Notes: generated by a model not told the origin, from the letters alone. A stretch of DNA of 64,000 bases from Saccharum officinarum (GCA_020631735.1 CM036215.1:16580346-16644345); one strand, 5' to 3'. Positions 33,401 to 45,541 are shown, counted from the first letter of the stretch. A program made the numbers and translations.

Positions 33401-33784
33401 TGAGAAGTGTGAGGAGGTTTAATATGAAAGGCAAGTTAGCACCAAGGTATGTTGGGCCATTTAAAGTTATTGATAGACGAGGTAAGGTTGCTTATCAATT
33501 AGAGTTGCCTAAAATTTGTCTGGGGTACATGATGTGTTTCATGTTTCTCAACTCAAGAAGTGTTACGTGTGCCTGAGGAGCAAATACCTTTGGATGAATT
33601 GACTGTTAAAGAGGATCTTACATATGAAGAGTTTCCGATTAAGATTTTAGAAACTGCTGAAAGAGTTACTCGAAGTCGAGTTATTAAGATGTGCAAAGTA
33701 CAGTGAAATCGATATTCAGAGACAGAGGCAACTTGGAAAAGAGAGGATGAATTGATGAAATCATATCCGCAGTTACTTGAGTAA
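30463..33784 (+). pseudogene. Chromovirus pol: protease, reverse transcriptase, RNase H, integrase, chromodomain (interrupted)
   Basis: Domains in order: aspartic protease with FDPGAS near 30553 in place of the usual D-S/T-G-A, so the residue after the catalytic Asp is Pro; reverse transcriptase from 31056 ([13 protein letters not shown], then VVFIDDIL near 31490 with the catalytic Asp pair); RNase H ([17 protein letters not shown] at 31921, [10 protein letters not shown] at 32118); integrase zinc finger (CDTC at 32652) and catalytic core (MDFIVGLP at 32745, SDRGS at 32931, ILEDMLRAY at 33056); GPF/Y region (ARFVGP-like PRYVGPFKV at 33443); and a chromodomain from 33636 (TAERVTRSRVIKM, then TEATWKREDELMKSYPQL). 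The final TAA is at 33782-33784, just before the polypurine tract. In-frame TAGs at 32151, 32663, 32944 and 33034 replace expected Gln codons. Domain order and chromodomain place it in the chromoviruses (Tekay/Del-like). Confidence 0.92.
33636..33784 (+). other. C-terminal chromodomain of the plus-strand integrase
   Basis: The stretch IKILETAERVTRSRV, then KVQ, a TGA in place of the expected Trp, NRYSETEATWKRE and a final helix resembles the chromodomain fold. Chromodomains of this class bind methylated histone H3 and direct insertion to heterochromatin in studied chromoviruses. One aromatic-position codon is lost to a stop in this copy. Confidence 0.75.
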
Positions 33785-33810
33785 GCAGTCCAATCTCGAG
33801 GACGAGATTC

Positions 33811-33829
33811 TTTTAGGGGGGGTAGAATT
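33811..33829 (+). other. Polypurine tract before the 3' LTR
   Basis: TTTTAGGGGGGGTAGAATT directly precedes the TGTAACACCC start of the 3' LTR. It primes plus-strand DNA synthesis. Confidence 0.85.
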
Positions 33830-35477
33830 TGTAACACCCAAAAATCTTAAAAGTTTGAATTAGACAAAATTTGAAGTTAAAAGAGATTTAGTTATGAGTT
33901 TAAATAGGTTAGATAATAATTAATGGGGGTCAAAGTTTAAAATATTAAGTGGAATATTTGATGATGCGTTCATGTTGTTGCATTTGTTTTATAGTGTGGT
34001 GTGGTTTTGATTTTATTTGATTTGGATTTGAAAATCTATTTAAATGGTTTAGAAAACAAATGTAAATGAGAAAAGAAAAAAAAAGAAAAAAGAGAAAACT
34101 TACCTGTGCCGCGGCTTGGAGGCCTGCTCTTCTCGGCCTGCTCCTCCCCTTCTTGCTGTTGGGCCAAGCGAGACCGAGCTCGCTTCCCCCGCTCTTCCCC
34201 GCGCCTGCGTGGGCCGGCCCAGGAGTCGCTGCTGCCCGCGTGTCCCTCTCTTCAGTGCCACTGAAGGGTAGGACCCACTTGTCAGCCGCTCCTTCTTCCT
34301 CATGTCGTAACCGAGTCGGTCACGAACTCAATCTTCACCGAATCAAAATCGATCTTCCTGGGATTTCGATCCAAGTTGAGGTGTCCCAACCCCATATAAG
34401 CTAGAGTCGAGCCTATCTCCTTCCGTTTTACCTGGGTTTCGAGTCGTAGTTTTGCCCTAGCCGAGCCACCACAAGCTCCAACGCCACCGTTGCTAGGACT
34501 CATCGTTGGCCGCTACAATCGCCTCGGTAAGCAAATTGGTGAGCTCGCATCTTCTTCTCTTCCTCCCCATGTTTTTCTTTTGAGCTATAGTGCTTTGAAT
34601 CGGGGTGTTTTCGAAGCTTCCGCGAGTCGGCAATGGCGCCACCGCCATCCCATGCCGCATCCCTTCCTCGGACCGACGTAGCTTACCTAAATCGTGTAGA
34701 TGAGTTCGCCTTGAGCTCCTGGTTCGAGTGGTGCCGGCCGCACTTCCTATTGTGGTCTAAATCATTGATTTGATGATTTCGGCGAAGTTCCGGCCATGGC
34801 GCCACCGTGCAGGTGAGATTTCCGGCGACAGCGCTGCCGGGCCGTCTCCGGGGTTGTTGTGAGCCGTTCGTTTCCCGATCAACGACCTAGAATAGATGAT
34901 ACCCCTTCGTGGGTAAAAATTGTTAAAGAGCCCCTGTTTTCATGAAATAGAACCCGTAGTCCTTAGCATCATTTAGGAGATACGTTTTTTAGTTCTGAAA
35001 ACGTATTTCTTCTCGGTAAATCAAAAATACGTTTTCTGGTATTTACAGTTTTGCCACTAAACTTGTTTTGGTCATAAAATCTTTGTTTTAACTCCGATTT
35101 GATCCGTTCAAGTTGCGTTAGGTTCGTATTTGTGAGCTCTACATGTTAGTGTAGCTGTACAGTAGGTTTGAGAAATTTAATTTCTGAGTTTACATTAAAA
35201 TAATTATTTATCTAAAGGAAATCTTGGAAAATTCATAACTTTCATGTTTTAAATCTGAATTTCATGATCTTTACGTCTGTGTGATCGTAGTAACGTGTAG
35301 AAGAGTTTTACAAACTTTTCATACTATTTTGCTACTGTTGGTGTACTATTCTAATTATTTCTTTTTGTTTGCTTCATGTATGATTGCTCGGATGATTGTG
35401 TGTTGATGATTGATGATCGAGTATAGACGGTGAGCAGTTTCTCGATGATCCGGAGTATTATTTTGAGCTAGATCAGC
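33830..35477 (+). mobile_element. 3' LTR of the plus-strand chromovirus, truncated by an assembly gap
   Basis: 1648 bases that align with 24889-26537 of the 5' LTR. About 1.27 kb of its end is missing, because the N gap begins inside it and the sequence after the gap is unrelated. The right target duplication (expected to match CGATT at 24884-24888) and the rest of the host LTR fragment are therefore unseen. Confidence 0.9.
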
Positions 35478-35577
35478 NNNNNNNNNNNNNNNNNNNNNNN
35501 NNNNNNNNNNNNNNNNNNNNNNNNNNNNNNNNNNNNNNNNNNNNNNNNNNNNNNNNNNNNNNNNNNNNNNNNNNNNN
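35478..35577. other. Assembly gap (100 N)
   Basis: Exactly 100 N, a conventional size for a gap of unknown length. The missing sequence must include at least 1.27 kb of LTR and the right part of the older LTR, so the true gap is longer. Confidence 0.95.
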
Positions 35578-35913
35578 TGGGGTGGGTGGTTGCAACGGAT
35601 TCTGGGATGGCGCCCTGGTTTCAGGCGCAGAAAGGTGGTGAAAGCCACGTATTTCCGCCACCTTTGCGCTGTCCCCATGTTTCGGCGGTTTCTTGCTTGC
35701 GTCCGGCAAAGCGTTAGCTAGCTCAGGTGAGTACGAGCGCACCATGGACAAGCAAGCTAGCTAGCTACGACAGAAACGGCTCCTACTCACGGAAAGGCCG
35801 GCGCACGCAACACGTCACGGGCTATACTCAGCAAATCATGTCAGGATAACCTTGCTGAGGGGGAGCAGAAGTACAAGCGATGAACACTCTGTAGCGGCGA
35901 AAATGACGAACTG
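35578..35913. other. Sequence between gap and permease exon 3
   Basis: Should contain intron and downstream exon sequence of the minus-strand permease gene. I could not recognise a further permease exon here; the next expected blocks are probably in the gap. Frames that include N are artefacts. Confidence 0.35.
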
Positions 35914-35919
35914 ACTTAC

Positions 35920-36610
35920 ATCATGCTGGCGCTGGCGGTGATGGTGTAGCCGACGAGGGTGCCCACAGGTTCACGTACTGCGCGCACCCGCACAGCACCA
36001 CGTTCTTCCGGTCTTCATCGTCGACAGATCACAAAGGTCAGATGATGAAGATTCCCAGCTATGATATGAAGCATCCAACGTACAGTACATACATGATACG
36101 TACCCAGGTAGCAGCGGACGGCGTCGATGTACTCGCGGTTGACGGCGCCGTCGACGGGGTCCGGGTAGCGGTAGCAGTCGGCGAGGAGCGCCGACGTGTA
36201 GTAGGTGACGCAGGAGAAGCCCACCAGGACGAGGGTCCCACCACCCAGCCCAGCTGCGCCACCGTCCACGCCAGCGCCAGCACGCCGGAGCCCACCACCG
36301 CGCCACGATGTGCGACGTCGCCGTCCACACCGTCCCTGTAGATACGTGCACACGGCGCACACCGCAGGATTAGTATATGCTGTATTCGTATCGTGTCATC
36401 AAGAATCCCCTATATATATATATATATGCTTGGAATATGTATACGATATGCAGCTTTCTATCAGATATATATATATATATATATATGGCTTGAATGTACC
36501 ATGCATGCATCATATCATGATTCATTCATGCATGAACATGCATACATACCTTGCCTCTCATGATCGTCGCCGGCTTCAGCATCGTACACTACCGTTCTCC
36601 TGTCGGCCAT
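35920..36610 (-). pseudogene. Amino acid permease (AAAP family), 5' three exons, with three apparent single-base deletions
   Basis: Exons on the minus strand: 36610-36550 (ATG, reads MADRRTVVYDAEAGDDHERQ), 36335-36104 and 36012-35920, all with GT-AG borders. Exon 2 gives GTVWTATSHIVA, then in a second frame VVGSGVLALAWTVAQLGW, then in a third FSCVTYYTSALLADCYRYP and NREYIDAVRCYL. Exon 3 gives RKNVVLCGCAQYVNLW, then GYTITASAS after another shift. These are transmembrane helices 1 to 3 of plant AAP-type plasma-membrane amino acid/proton symporters. Each shift is explained by one missing base in a GC-rich run, which suggests sequencing error as much as true decay. The rest of the gene is in or left of the gap. 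A TATA box at 36746-36753 and a compact leader support it as a once-intact gene. Confidence 0.8.
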
Positions 36611-36745
36611 CTCTCTCTATGACGACCTCTTGCTCTTCTCAGCTGGGATTCTGATTCTAGCTCTCCCCTGACTGCAACTGCCTATATGGTGATGAGAGAA
36701 CGGGCGAGTGAGTGCGTGCCGAGCCACGAGCCACCAGACATATGC

Positions 36746-36753
36746 TATATATA
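36746..36753 (-). promoter_or_regulatory. TATA box of the permease gene
   Basis: TATATATA lies about 136 bases before the ATG at 36610, leaving room for a transcription start near 36715 and a leader of about 100 bases. Confidence 0.55.
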
Positions 36754-36759
36754 GGCCAC

Positions 36760-37243
36760 GCACTAAAGCAGCCAGGAGAGAGAAGCTGCTGGCCATGCCC
36801 TGATGACCATGATTAGTCCACCTTTTTTTCAATTTCTCTGCTTTCACGAACTGTAGTGAAAATAAAAAGGTAAAAAGCAGCTAGCGATCGAATCAATGAT
36901 ATTCAGCAAAGGTAAAATTATTTGGGCTGCAGTCTCCATCCATGGCCATGGGTCATCGGCTTTACTTACTTTGCTGATGATCAGGATTATTATTGGCGCA
37001 ATTATGAGCGAGCAAGTCGTGTCTCGGCTGCGCTGGAGAGCATCCATGCACGCAGCTTTGTCATGCATATGACCACACACCATCAGCCTGCTCGAAAGAG
37101 CTAGCTGCAGCAGCGCTGCGGCTGTTGTTGCTGCACTCCCCTCCTACATGGTTCAAACAGCAACGTGTTGTGGCTGTAATGGTAGCTCTTGGGGATGACG
37201 GAGCATTATATTTGTCGTTTCTTGCTCTCCCTGAGACAGAACG
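36760..37243. other. Upstream region of the permease gene
   Basis: No protein-coding signal. Contains CATGCATG-type phrases and is bounded by a Stowaway MITE at 37244. Confidence 0.35.
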
Positions 37244-37500
37244 TACTCCCTCCGTCCCATAAAAAGAGTCATTCTCACTTCCCAAAAAGTCAACAGCTTT
37301 TAACTTTGACTAAATATATTTAACAAAATATTAATATTTATGGTACATAATTAGTATCATTAGGTAGATCTTTGAATATACTTTTATAATAAACTTATTT
37401 AAAGATATAAATGTTGCACGCATTTTCTACAAACGTAGTCAAAGTTGAAAAAGTTTGATCAGCACGCTTCCCACGACGACTCTTTTTATGGGACGGAGTA
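37244..37500. mobile_element. Stowaway MITE (Tc1/mariner type)
   Basis: 257 bases between TA target duplications. Inverted ends: CTCCCTCCGTCCCATAAAAA on the left and its reverse complement-like TTTTTATGGGACGGAG on the right. Non-coding and AT-rich inside. Located upstream of the permease promoter. Confidence 0.92.
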
Positions 37501-37815
37501 GTAACTCCTGAGCCCAACGTGTGAGGAAGCATATATATGCTCAGGTTTTTGTGGAACCGTTTCTAACTGCAAGCGCTTTGGAAGTTCCTTATTATGGTTT
37601 CTGTTCCTTAGTTGCGTGCTTTCCTACTTGCTACTATTTTGGAAACTGAGATATACATATATGCTAGGCGTCAGCAATTTCACATACTTTTTTTTTGAAT
37701 TAGACAAATGAGTTGCTCATATAAACAATCAGAATATGGCTACACGTGTTTGGCAGCGTGGCCACATGTTGACCATGTGCGAATTTTTCATCGAAATAAG
37801 TTAAAGTTTACTTTA

Positions 37816-38179
37816 GGGGCCGTTTGGATCCTTTCATTAGGAGGAGGAATTGAAATTTACTTAATAAATTCGGCTATTTGGCTTGGAATTTGGCATTTCA
37901 CCACTTTTCAAAGTTCATATATAAGCCTATCTTAAAATCATAGGATGTGAGATGGAATTTGATTGTATAAATCATCACTCTATGTTTCTACTTTACAACT
38001 TATAACACGCTCTTCAACTTGCTCCCCTACAGTACAAACACAACACACATAAGTATCTCTTTCATATAGCCAACAATAATATAAAAATATGATCTATATA
38101 AAGCCATATTAGCTTATTTAATATGTGTCTAAATCATGATTATTAAAATGAATTCAATTCCAATGATCTAAATGGGGCC
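37816..38179. mobile_element. Tourist-like MITE (PIF/Harbinger type)
   Basis: 364 bases starting GGGGCCGTTTGGATC and ending GATCTAAATGGGGCC, imperfect inverted repeats, with TTA directly outside both ends (37813-37815 and 38180-38182), the Tourist target duplication. Confidence 0.88.
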
Positions 38180-38182
38180 TTA

Positions 38183-39858
38183 TGTTTTTTTAGATAATGG
38201 AAATCCCTTTATGTTTTTTTATATAAAGGAATCTTTTTTATGTACTAATCATCACTATCTGTATTCTAATGTATATAATCCTTAAACAGTTCACAGGAAA
38301 GAGAAGTAAAATGGATCTTGCAATTTGTACGTGCAGCTTCAAGTTATTTTGATTTTTTGGTTAAGGATCAGAGGTACATACAGAAAATGTCCATCCACAA
38401 ATTTTTTTTACTGACAAAATTAAAGGATCACATACGTACTTAAATAAACAAGATAAATTTATCCCCATTGTACTGCCTTTTAGAAAGGGGTTCCTTTTCT
38501 TTGGGTTGTGGTCGTGTGGATCCCATTGCAAAACAACGTGTAGGTATACTGCCTATTCGGTTAGCTAGGAGCCAATCTGGAGCAACAGGAGAGCTTCAGT
38601 GGAAGCTTGTAAAACAAGCTCCCTTTTCTCAGAAAGGTGTAAAATAAACTCTGTGTGAAAATGAGAGATTTATTCATTAGCAAAGCAAGCATATTAGAAG
38701 CGTATAAAACAGGAAATGTCTTGTATGTTTTACTTATTTATTTTCAAATAAATTTAGTTTTTAAAGACTTTTCGATCTTACTTTGCTAAAACTTCACTAA
38801 TTTAGAGAGCACACACTTCTTTTTAACTTATGGTTTGAACGTTTGAGTACTTGAACACTTGCTTTCTTAATAAGCTAAGGTTAGTGAAGATAAAGTGTAA
38901 GGCCTATAGTTTGGGGTTTGAGGTTTGACACGTACAGAGATATGCACACATAAATGCGAGTGTGTGCTAAGTTATACGTGGCCATGTATATATATGTAGA
39001 ACGCATACTTTACCAAACAAAAATAGTTGCATGCAACGTGTGGTCTCGATTAATTTTTCCTTTATTCTTCAATGTTGCAGAGAGCATTTTCAGATACATG
39101 ACGAAGCTGATATCGTCACAAATCACATGCACTTGCTAGCAATACTAATTTGTGACGCTATATTTTCGAACTGTAACAAATGAAGGCCACTTTGTCACAA
39201 GTCCCTGGGGACCCTGGTCCTTTTGTATTCATAGGGAGCCAAAGAATGGTCACTTCCAAAATTACAAGTACCTAATATAACCAATGTATTCAGGGGTACA
39301 ATGGTCTTTTGCTGAGATTTGTCGACTCTGTGATCCCCTAGTGTTGCCTGGCTCATCGAGCCTCTAGTTTGAGGCCCAATGTGAACCTTTGGGGTCTTCC
39401 GAAGGTTTTTTCTTCCTCACACTCATAGTATACCTTCAGGATCTTCACAGGAACATTCAATATTCATCTCAAAATCATCAATGGTTCATCATCTTCTCGC
39501 CCTTCTGAAGGCCCTCCCTATTTTCTCCCACATCTTGGTTCTGTCTAGGAAACCTTCAGGTTACTTGCACTTATGTGGAACATATCATACCATCGCGATG
39601 GCGATGGAAAGAAGCACAAGGTGGAAAAAGGGTGGCATCTCCGAAGGCCTTGACCCTAACAAAACTGTGAAGTAAGCATAACTTATGATTTGGATATGGT
39701 GGAATATATCCACCAAGTCTTAAATCTTTGATTTGACGTAAGTGCTAATATTTATGGCTAATTATTCATTCAATGGTAACTAGAAGTATGCTAGCCTTCT
39801 CTTTGTAGGTGCTCAAGTTATGCGCATGCATGTGTCAGAGGGTGAGTGTAAGTGTGTG
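38183..39858. other. Unassigned AT-rich interval
   Basis: About 1.7 kb. Short frames (38954-39139, 39481-39675) have no recognisable motif. A repeated pair of phrases (TTATGTTTTTTTA at 38181 and 38210) is seen. Nothing else is supported. Confidence 0.35.
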
Positions 39859-40009
39859 TACTCCATCTGTTATAAATTATAAGATGTTTTAACTTTTCTA
39901 GATATATTGCTCTTGCTATGCATCTAGACATAGTGTATGTCTAAGTGCATAATAAAATATATGAATCTAGAAAAGTCAAGATGTCTTATAATTTAGAACA
40001 GATGGAGTA
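39859..40009. mobile_element. Short Stowaway MITE
   Basis: 151 bases between TA dinucleotides. Left end CTCCATCTGTTATAAATTAT, right end ATAATTTAGAACAGATGGAG, good inverted repeats. The middle holds CATCTAGACATAGTGTATGT and its near-inverse. Confidence 0.88.
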
Positions 40010-40729
40010 TATAAGTATTCTATTTTTTAAAAAAGAAAAGTAATGATGTGGCATTATGAAAAAAACATATAGTTTTTTCAGGTGCTTTGAGATTGCAAAT
40101 ATTGCATACAACGCTTTGCTAGCTTATCTTAAGGCGCCCAACCAAGCAACCAAACTTGGAACAACAATAATACTAATTGCAAATAAAGAGGGGATCGAGA
40201 TTCCTTCGTCACTGACTCTTTCGAGAGATGGACGAGAGAATCTGATATTATATATTGCTGAAAGAGAAGTACTGGGAGAATTTTCTGGGTCCTGTTTTTT
40301 TGAAACAAGGGTATTATTCATATCAATCTGAGGATATGTAGGTACACAAATGATTCTCAAGGGAAAGACAGCTTATGACATGACCTGTATGCGGTCCAGT
40401 AAGCATGGCACTATATGCGGCATGGGGACAGCAATTGAATCATTACGAAATTATGACATCATTCCACACAGCCGCAATTAAGTTTTCAATAAACATATTA
40501 CTGACTTCAGTGAGTGTGTTTTTCACTTTAAATTACATGGCATACACTCTCAGTCCAGAAAAAACAATTCCAGTTTTCAGAGAAAACATTTTTTAAAGAA
40601 AAATTAGTCAAGTTTATAAAAAATAGTATCAAATAATTTTATACCATAAAACTATCCTTCATAAATAATCTCACGATACCCAATTAGTGCCATAAATTAG
40701 ACCGCAAAGTTTTAAATCTTGTCAAGCAC
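40010..40729. other. Unassigned interval
   Basis: Frame 40056-40331 (+, 91 codons) has no domain and its antisense is equally open, so it is not supported. AT-rich otherwise. Confidence 0.35.
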
Positions 40730-41250
40730 TACATATTTGGTATTGGATGTATCTCCATTTGAAATTGTTTGAAAAATTCAAAATTTTGAATCTCAAAATA
40801 CATGAATTTAAAATAACTATTTGAGATTTTAAACAATTTTAAATGAAAACTTATCAATAATAAATATGTAGATCAGGTCGACTACAACTTTAGTATTAAC
40901 TATGTGAACCTTCAAGGTCATTTTGAAAAATCTAAATTTTGAATTTCAAAATCTAAAAACTTAAACCACATATTTAGGACTCTGAACAACTTTAAATCCT
41001 AATCTATTCAACTACAAAGTTGTATATTGTTTTGAGAACTACAACTTTAGTATATACCATGTCAACATCCAATGAAAATTTTAATTTTTAAATTTCAAAA
41101 TCAGTAAAATTAAAACAATATTTTGGGTCTCTAAACAGTTTCGAATCATAAATTTCTCAACTACAAAGTTCTACATCGTGTTGAGAACTACAATTTTGAT
41201 ATAAGGTTCATCTTCATTCGATTTCATATGAAAATGTTATCAAATATTTG
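40730..41250 (+). repeat. About three diverged copies of a 150-157-bp AT-rich tandem repeat
   Basis: The phrase ACTACAACTTTAGTAT recurs at 40881 and 41038 and as ACTACAATTTTGATAT at 41187. Between them the blocks AATTTCAAAATC, CAACTACAAAGTT and GTTTTGAG keep order. Such arrays occur inside grass CACTA elements, and a CACTA terminus lies just to the right. Confidence 0.75.
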
Positions 41251-41269
41251 ATGTAACTATTTTTAAAGA

Positions 41270-41511
41270 TGGACCTCTTAAGATGCACGTTTCTGTTAAT
41301 CAACTTTTAGAGACAGAACTTTACAATGCTCGCCTTGGCTAATCTTAAATCGATGATACCGCTATCTTAGGATGCCTGCCTCTGTAAATGATTAATTAAT
41401 AGAGGCATATGTTTTCTTAGAGGGTGTTTGACCATTTACTGTGGTGGTCTCTAGATATGTATGTTTCTATTAGTTCGAGAGGTTGTCTCCTAAAATCATT
41501 TTCTAATAGTG
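41270..41511 (-). mobile_element. CACTA-type terminus (second element)
   Basis: The minus strand from 41511 reads CACTATTAGAAAATGATTTT, followed by subterminal AGAGGC/GCCTCT phrases and a palindrome around GATTAATTAATAGAGGC at 41380. No opposite end was found, so it is a fragment. Confidence 0.6.
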
Positions 41512-41800
41512 ATTTGGTCCAACTTTATAATATTTGACTCTTTGAAAAGCATGTTATCATAAATATTGTATAGATTTGGCCAAACTTAAAATATTTGAGT
41601 CCTCAAAAAGGATGAATTACAATTTTTTGAATGGATAGAGTATGTATTTACACTACATCTATAAATTGCAAAATTTCTAGAAATTTAAGATATGCGTGCT
41701 TAGACAATGGGAACCTCTACTTTTTATGCTATTTTTTAATTTATAAAAAAAATTATAAAAACCTACTTCTATAAATCAATTAATAGAGATGGTCCACAGT
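41512..41800. other. AT-rich flank of the 14.1-kb chromovirus
   Basis: Includes MITE-like phrases (TTTTTTGAATGGATAGAGTA at 41624). It is the left insertion flank of the element at 41806. The same sequence resumes at 55948. Confidence 0.4.
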
Positions 41801-41805
41801 GTGCC

Positions 41806-44800
41806 TGTAACAGAACCGACCAATTATACGAAATTAAGTAAGAAAATCATCCACCGAGCAGACGATTTAGCAAACATAAGACCGTATAACCCGGTAGTCC
41901 GTGAAATCACGACGGATTTCAAACCAACTTACATACCAGTCAAGATCGTAATAAGTTTAGCGGTCACCATCACAAATTACATAAAAGTTCACGTCACAGA
42001 TACATCAGAGTTTAAACATAGTTATTACAAACCAAGTTCGAATAGAAGTAGCGGAAGCATTTAGTTCAAACCACACACACTCACACAGAGTTCAAAATAA
42101 AGTGCCAGCTGATGATCATCTCCAACAAAAGCATCAGACGAGACGTAGGGAATGACCACTGCCCATGGTCCTAAGCTTCACCCATCGTAGGATAAAGGCA
42201 GTTGATACAGCAGCCGTAATACATCTGCCCATCTGCAACAAGTGGGAACAAAGCCCTGAGTACGAGAAGGTACTCAGCTAGACTTACCCGATATAACCGA
42301 AAATAAAATGACACCAAGGATCATGACAGGCTTTATGGCAGGGTAGCTGACTCATTTGCAAAAAAGCATTTTTAGTATTTAAAGAACCTTTTCCAGAAGC
42401 TTTTATAACAAGTTAAATCTTTATTAATCTGCCAACTACAATTTCTCTCGTACTAAAGTAAACATGTAATTAAATAAGCAAGGATAACCAATGATCATTA
42501 ACAACTTCCATCATATCATATTCCATATAACTGTCCAAGTGTTTCATCAATATTATTACGATGAAGTAACTCAAGTCAAGTGTTCACTATCCAGTGAACG
42601 ATGGCGATTCGAATCGATTATTAACTAGCTAGTAATTTATTCCTCACACAAACCTCACTCACCCGCTAAAGTGAGATATTGGTCACCGAGTCAACCATTC
42701 AGGTAAAGTCTCGAGTTTGCCAGGAACCACATGTACCCGGGGGCCGCCCGACTGCTCTTTGGTCTTACCATCGCGCCCCTGTGTCCTACCACACCTGCTC
42801 CGGTACAGTGCGTTGTGGGCAATCCACTCGGCCCGAATAATCTCCCAGCTTCGCGGTCGAAAGGTACATTATTCGGCCAGCTAAATGTAAGGCATGCGTT
42901 CAACATGACTCGAGGCCCAACAACGGTCGATCCTTAATCGACACAGACGAAAAACACTAAAGTCCAAAACCCTGCAAGTCTCCGTCCGGTCTCAATTTCA
43001 AATTAACACTTAGTTATTCTAAGATGACATACTTATTCAAGCAGATCCAGGTAACCACCTATAGCTCGCAGGTGACAGGAAATCACCCGACTTCTACAGG
43101 TCTAAGCAAGCTAAGCATTTCTTAACTGCGAATACCAAGGTAACAAGGATATGGTAGAACAAAGGTAAACAAGGTATAATGCAGCAACGGTTGCAAACAA
43201 CTCCTAAACGTAATGCATCAATTCAGGTAAAGCATTAATAAAATATTTGCAAACCGGGAGAGAAATGCTTTGGGGCTTGCCTCTTTCGAAAGAGCTCGGG
43301 CGGTGGTCGGGGCACTCTGAAAGATCCTCACCGACCTCCTCGTCTGCTTCGGGCACCTCCTGCTCTTGCACCTCGGGTTGCTCTTCCGACTCCTCGGAAA
43401 CTGCTACCGGAGTTACTTCTTACGATCTTATATGATGCAAATGTATAAATGCTCATGCCTAGGTGCATTGCAGAGATGACATGTAATGATCATGATGAAT
43501 AAAATGTAGATGAACAGGTTTATTTTATTGTATAAAGTAGGAATACAACTCTTCTACAAGGTAGTCCACATCATCCAAGAACATGTACTAGTATACTACT
43601 ACAAACATTCTCTACCATGCCAAGTCACTACAGAAATCTAAGATACTTCAAAGATACACCAAAGCAAATCTTATCAACTAATCTTGCATTAACAAGGTTA
43701 ATTAAACCCTAGTTGACACTATGTTTGAATAGCAACACTTCTTTTGGCAGCATAGAAAAATATGATAAAATTACAGTGGCTTACTATCATCTAATCTAGC
43801 ATGGCACAAAAATTTCATTACATTTGGAGTACTAGAACTGCCTACCCAAAAATAACAATCAAAGGCCTAAAAATAAGCATAAAAATACTTTATACTATGA
43901 AAAGTATCAAACAACAGATTTAGCATTTTTTTTCTACAAAGTACATTGCACAAAAAGATTAACAAAATTGAAACCAAATTTTTCTGAGCTTTATATGATT
44001 TATTAGATATTTATCAACAAAACAGCAATTTCAATGATTAAATAAAAACCCTATAGAAAAGTATTTCGAACTTGACATGCAACATTTTTAGATCATAAAT
44101 CTGGTTCTAAGAAGTCTACCAAAATTTATTTCACAATTTTTGGAGCCAAAATGAGTACACAAACATTTTCCAAAGCATTTCTCTCCCCAAATAATAAAAG
44201 AAAAATGAAAAATAATTCTTCTTATTGCTAATGGGCCGGCCCAGGAAACCAACCGGCCTAATATGGTTTTCGGCCTGAGCACGCGTGCGCGCGGGAGAAA
44301 AGCGAGCCGGCCCGGCTGTGCCTACGGCCCAAGGCCGTTTCGGTCCTGCGAGGCCAAGGGGGGATGGTCACGACGGCGACCATGGTGCCATGGCCGCGTG
44401 GGCAGCAGGCCGACGGCCGTTGCTGGCCATGACCGGGCACGGCGAGGTGCACACCGGGTCCGTGAGAGGAAGGCGAACGCGGCAAGGTAACTCCAAGGGA
44501 AAAAGAAATAGCGGGGACACCCTTCCCACGGTGAGGTCGAGCGCGGCGGCGCCTTGACCGACGGCGGCAAAACGGCTCAAATCGACCCTACCTAGCTTGG
44601 ATGGTGAAATTAAGGCGAGCACGACGTGTCAGAGATTGAGGCGGAGAGACGTGCACGCGATGGAGAACGGCGGTGGACCACCGGCGGCTAATTTTGCCGG
44701 CGGAGGTAGCGGTGGCGAGGGCGGCTCGAGCAGCGCTCGGTGCGGGGCGGAGAAAATGGCAGCGCGGGAGAAAGAATGGAGAGGGCAGAGAGGGAAGTGG

Positions 44801-45541
44801 AGCTCCTGTGGCTTGAAATGGTGAGGCGCGCGCTCGTGGGGACCACGGACGGCCAGGTGTCGCCGGCGAGCGGCGCATGCCGGCCACGGGGCGAGCCGTC
44901 CCTACCGCGGCCAGGACGTGGCACGGGCGCGTGGACGCGGGTGAGGCGGACGCGGGCGAGGTGGAGCTGGGCCAGGATGGTTTGCGAGCAGGCCGGGAAG
45001 GGAGGCGGTGGCCCAATATGTGAGAAAAATGGTTTTTCATTTTTATTTTCCAGAAATTTTTCAAATAAATTCAATTAACCGTTTTAAAATCTCATTTTGA
45101 GCAAGAAGATGGCTTTTTCTGAAAATGGCCCAAAAATGAAAGTTGCTTAGAATTTAATTCTCTACAACTTTTATTAAGGGACCAACTCCAAATTCCTAAC
45201 AGGTTTTGAATTGGAGAATAAAAGCTAAATAGGGTGGGTTTTGACCTTTTTCCAATAATATTTTTAAAAGCAAATTTTGATAAAACTTTGAATACCAAAG
45301 TTGCTCCAAAAATTGTGCTAACTAGTTCTAGGTGATTTAAAATTATAGCCACACATGTTTTAGTAGCCTAGCAAGTATAATCAAGGTGGAGTAATTCTTA
45401 GACAATTATATGCAACAATCATGTTTCACAGAAGTGCTTTAACTCAAAATGCACTCTACTTCATATGTGATTATAAATGCATTGATGCATCATGCATATA
45501 ATTTGCAATGCTAAATGCCTGCGTAATACCGGGGTGTTACA
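41806..45541 (-). mobile_element. 3' LTR of the 14.1-kb chromovirus
   Basis: 3736 bases, TGTAACAGAACC at the left and CCGGGGTGTTACA at the right on the plus strand. Contains a GC-rich block (44230-45010) that gives overlapping frames on both strands in both LTR copies. These are conserved only because the LTRs are, and are not counted as genes. Confidence 0.93.

Noticed and set aside
35355..35751. Two ORFs running through the N gap
   Set aside because: Their continuity depends on unknown bases.
40056..40331. 91-codon ORF
   Set aside because: No motif, antisense equally open, AT-rich surroundings and no splice or promoter context.
40730..41250. Regularly spaced repeats resembling an array
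   Set aside because: Units are about 150 bases, diverged and AT-rich in a plant genome. This is a tandem repeat of a transposon, not a CRISPR array.
44258..45078. Overlapping ORFs up to 158 codons, conserved at 54493-55480
   Set aside because: Both positions are the same GC-rich part of the two LTRs. Conservation follows from LTR identity, and frames are open on both strands.
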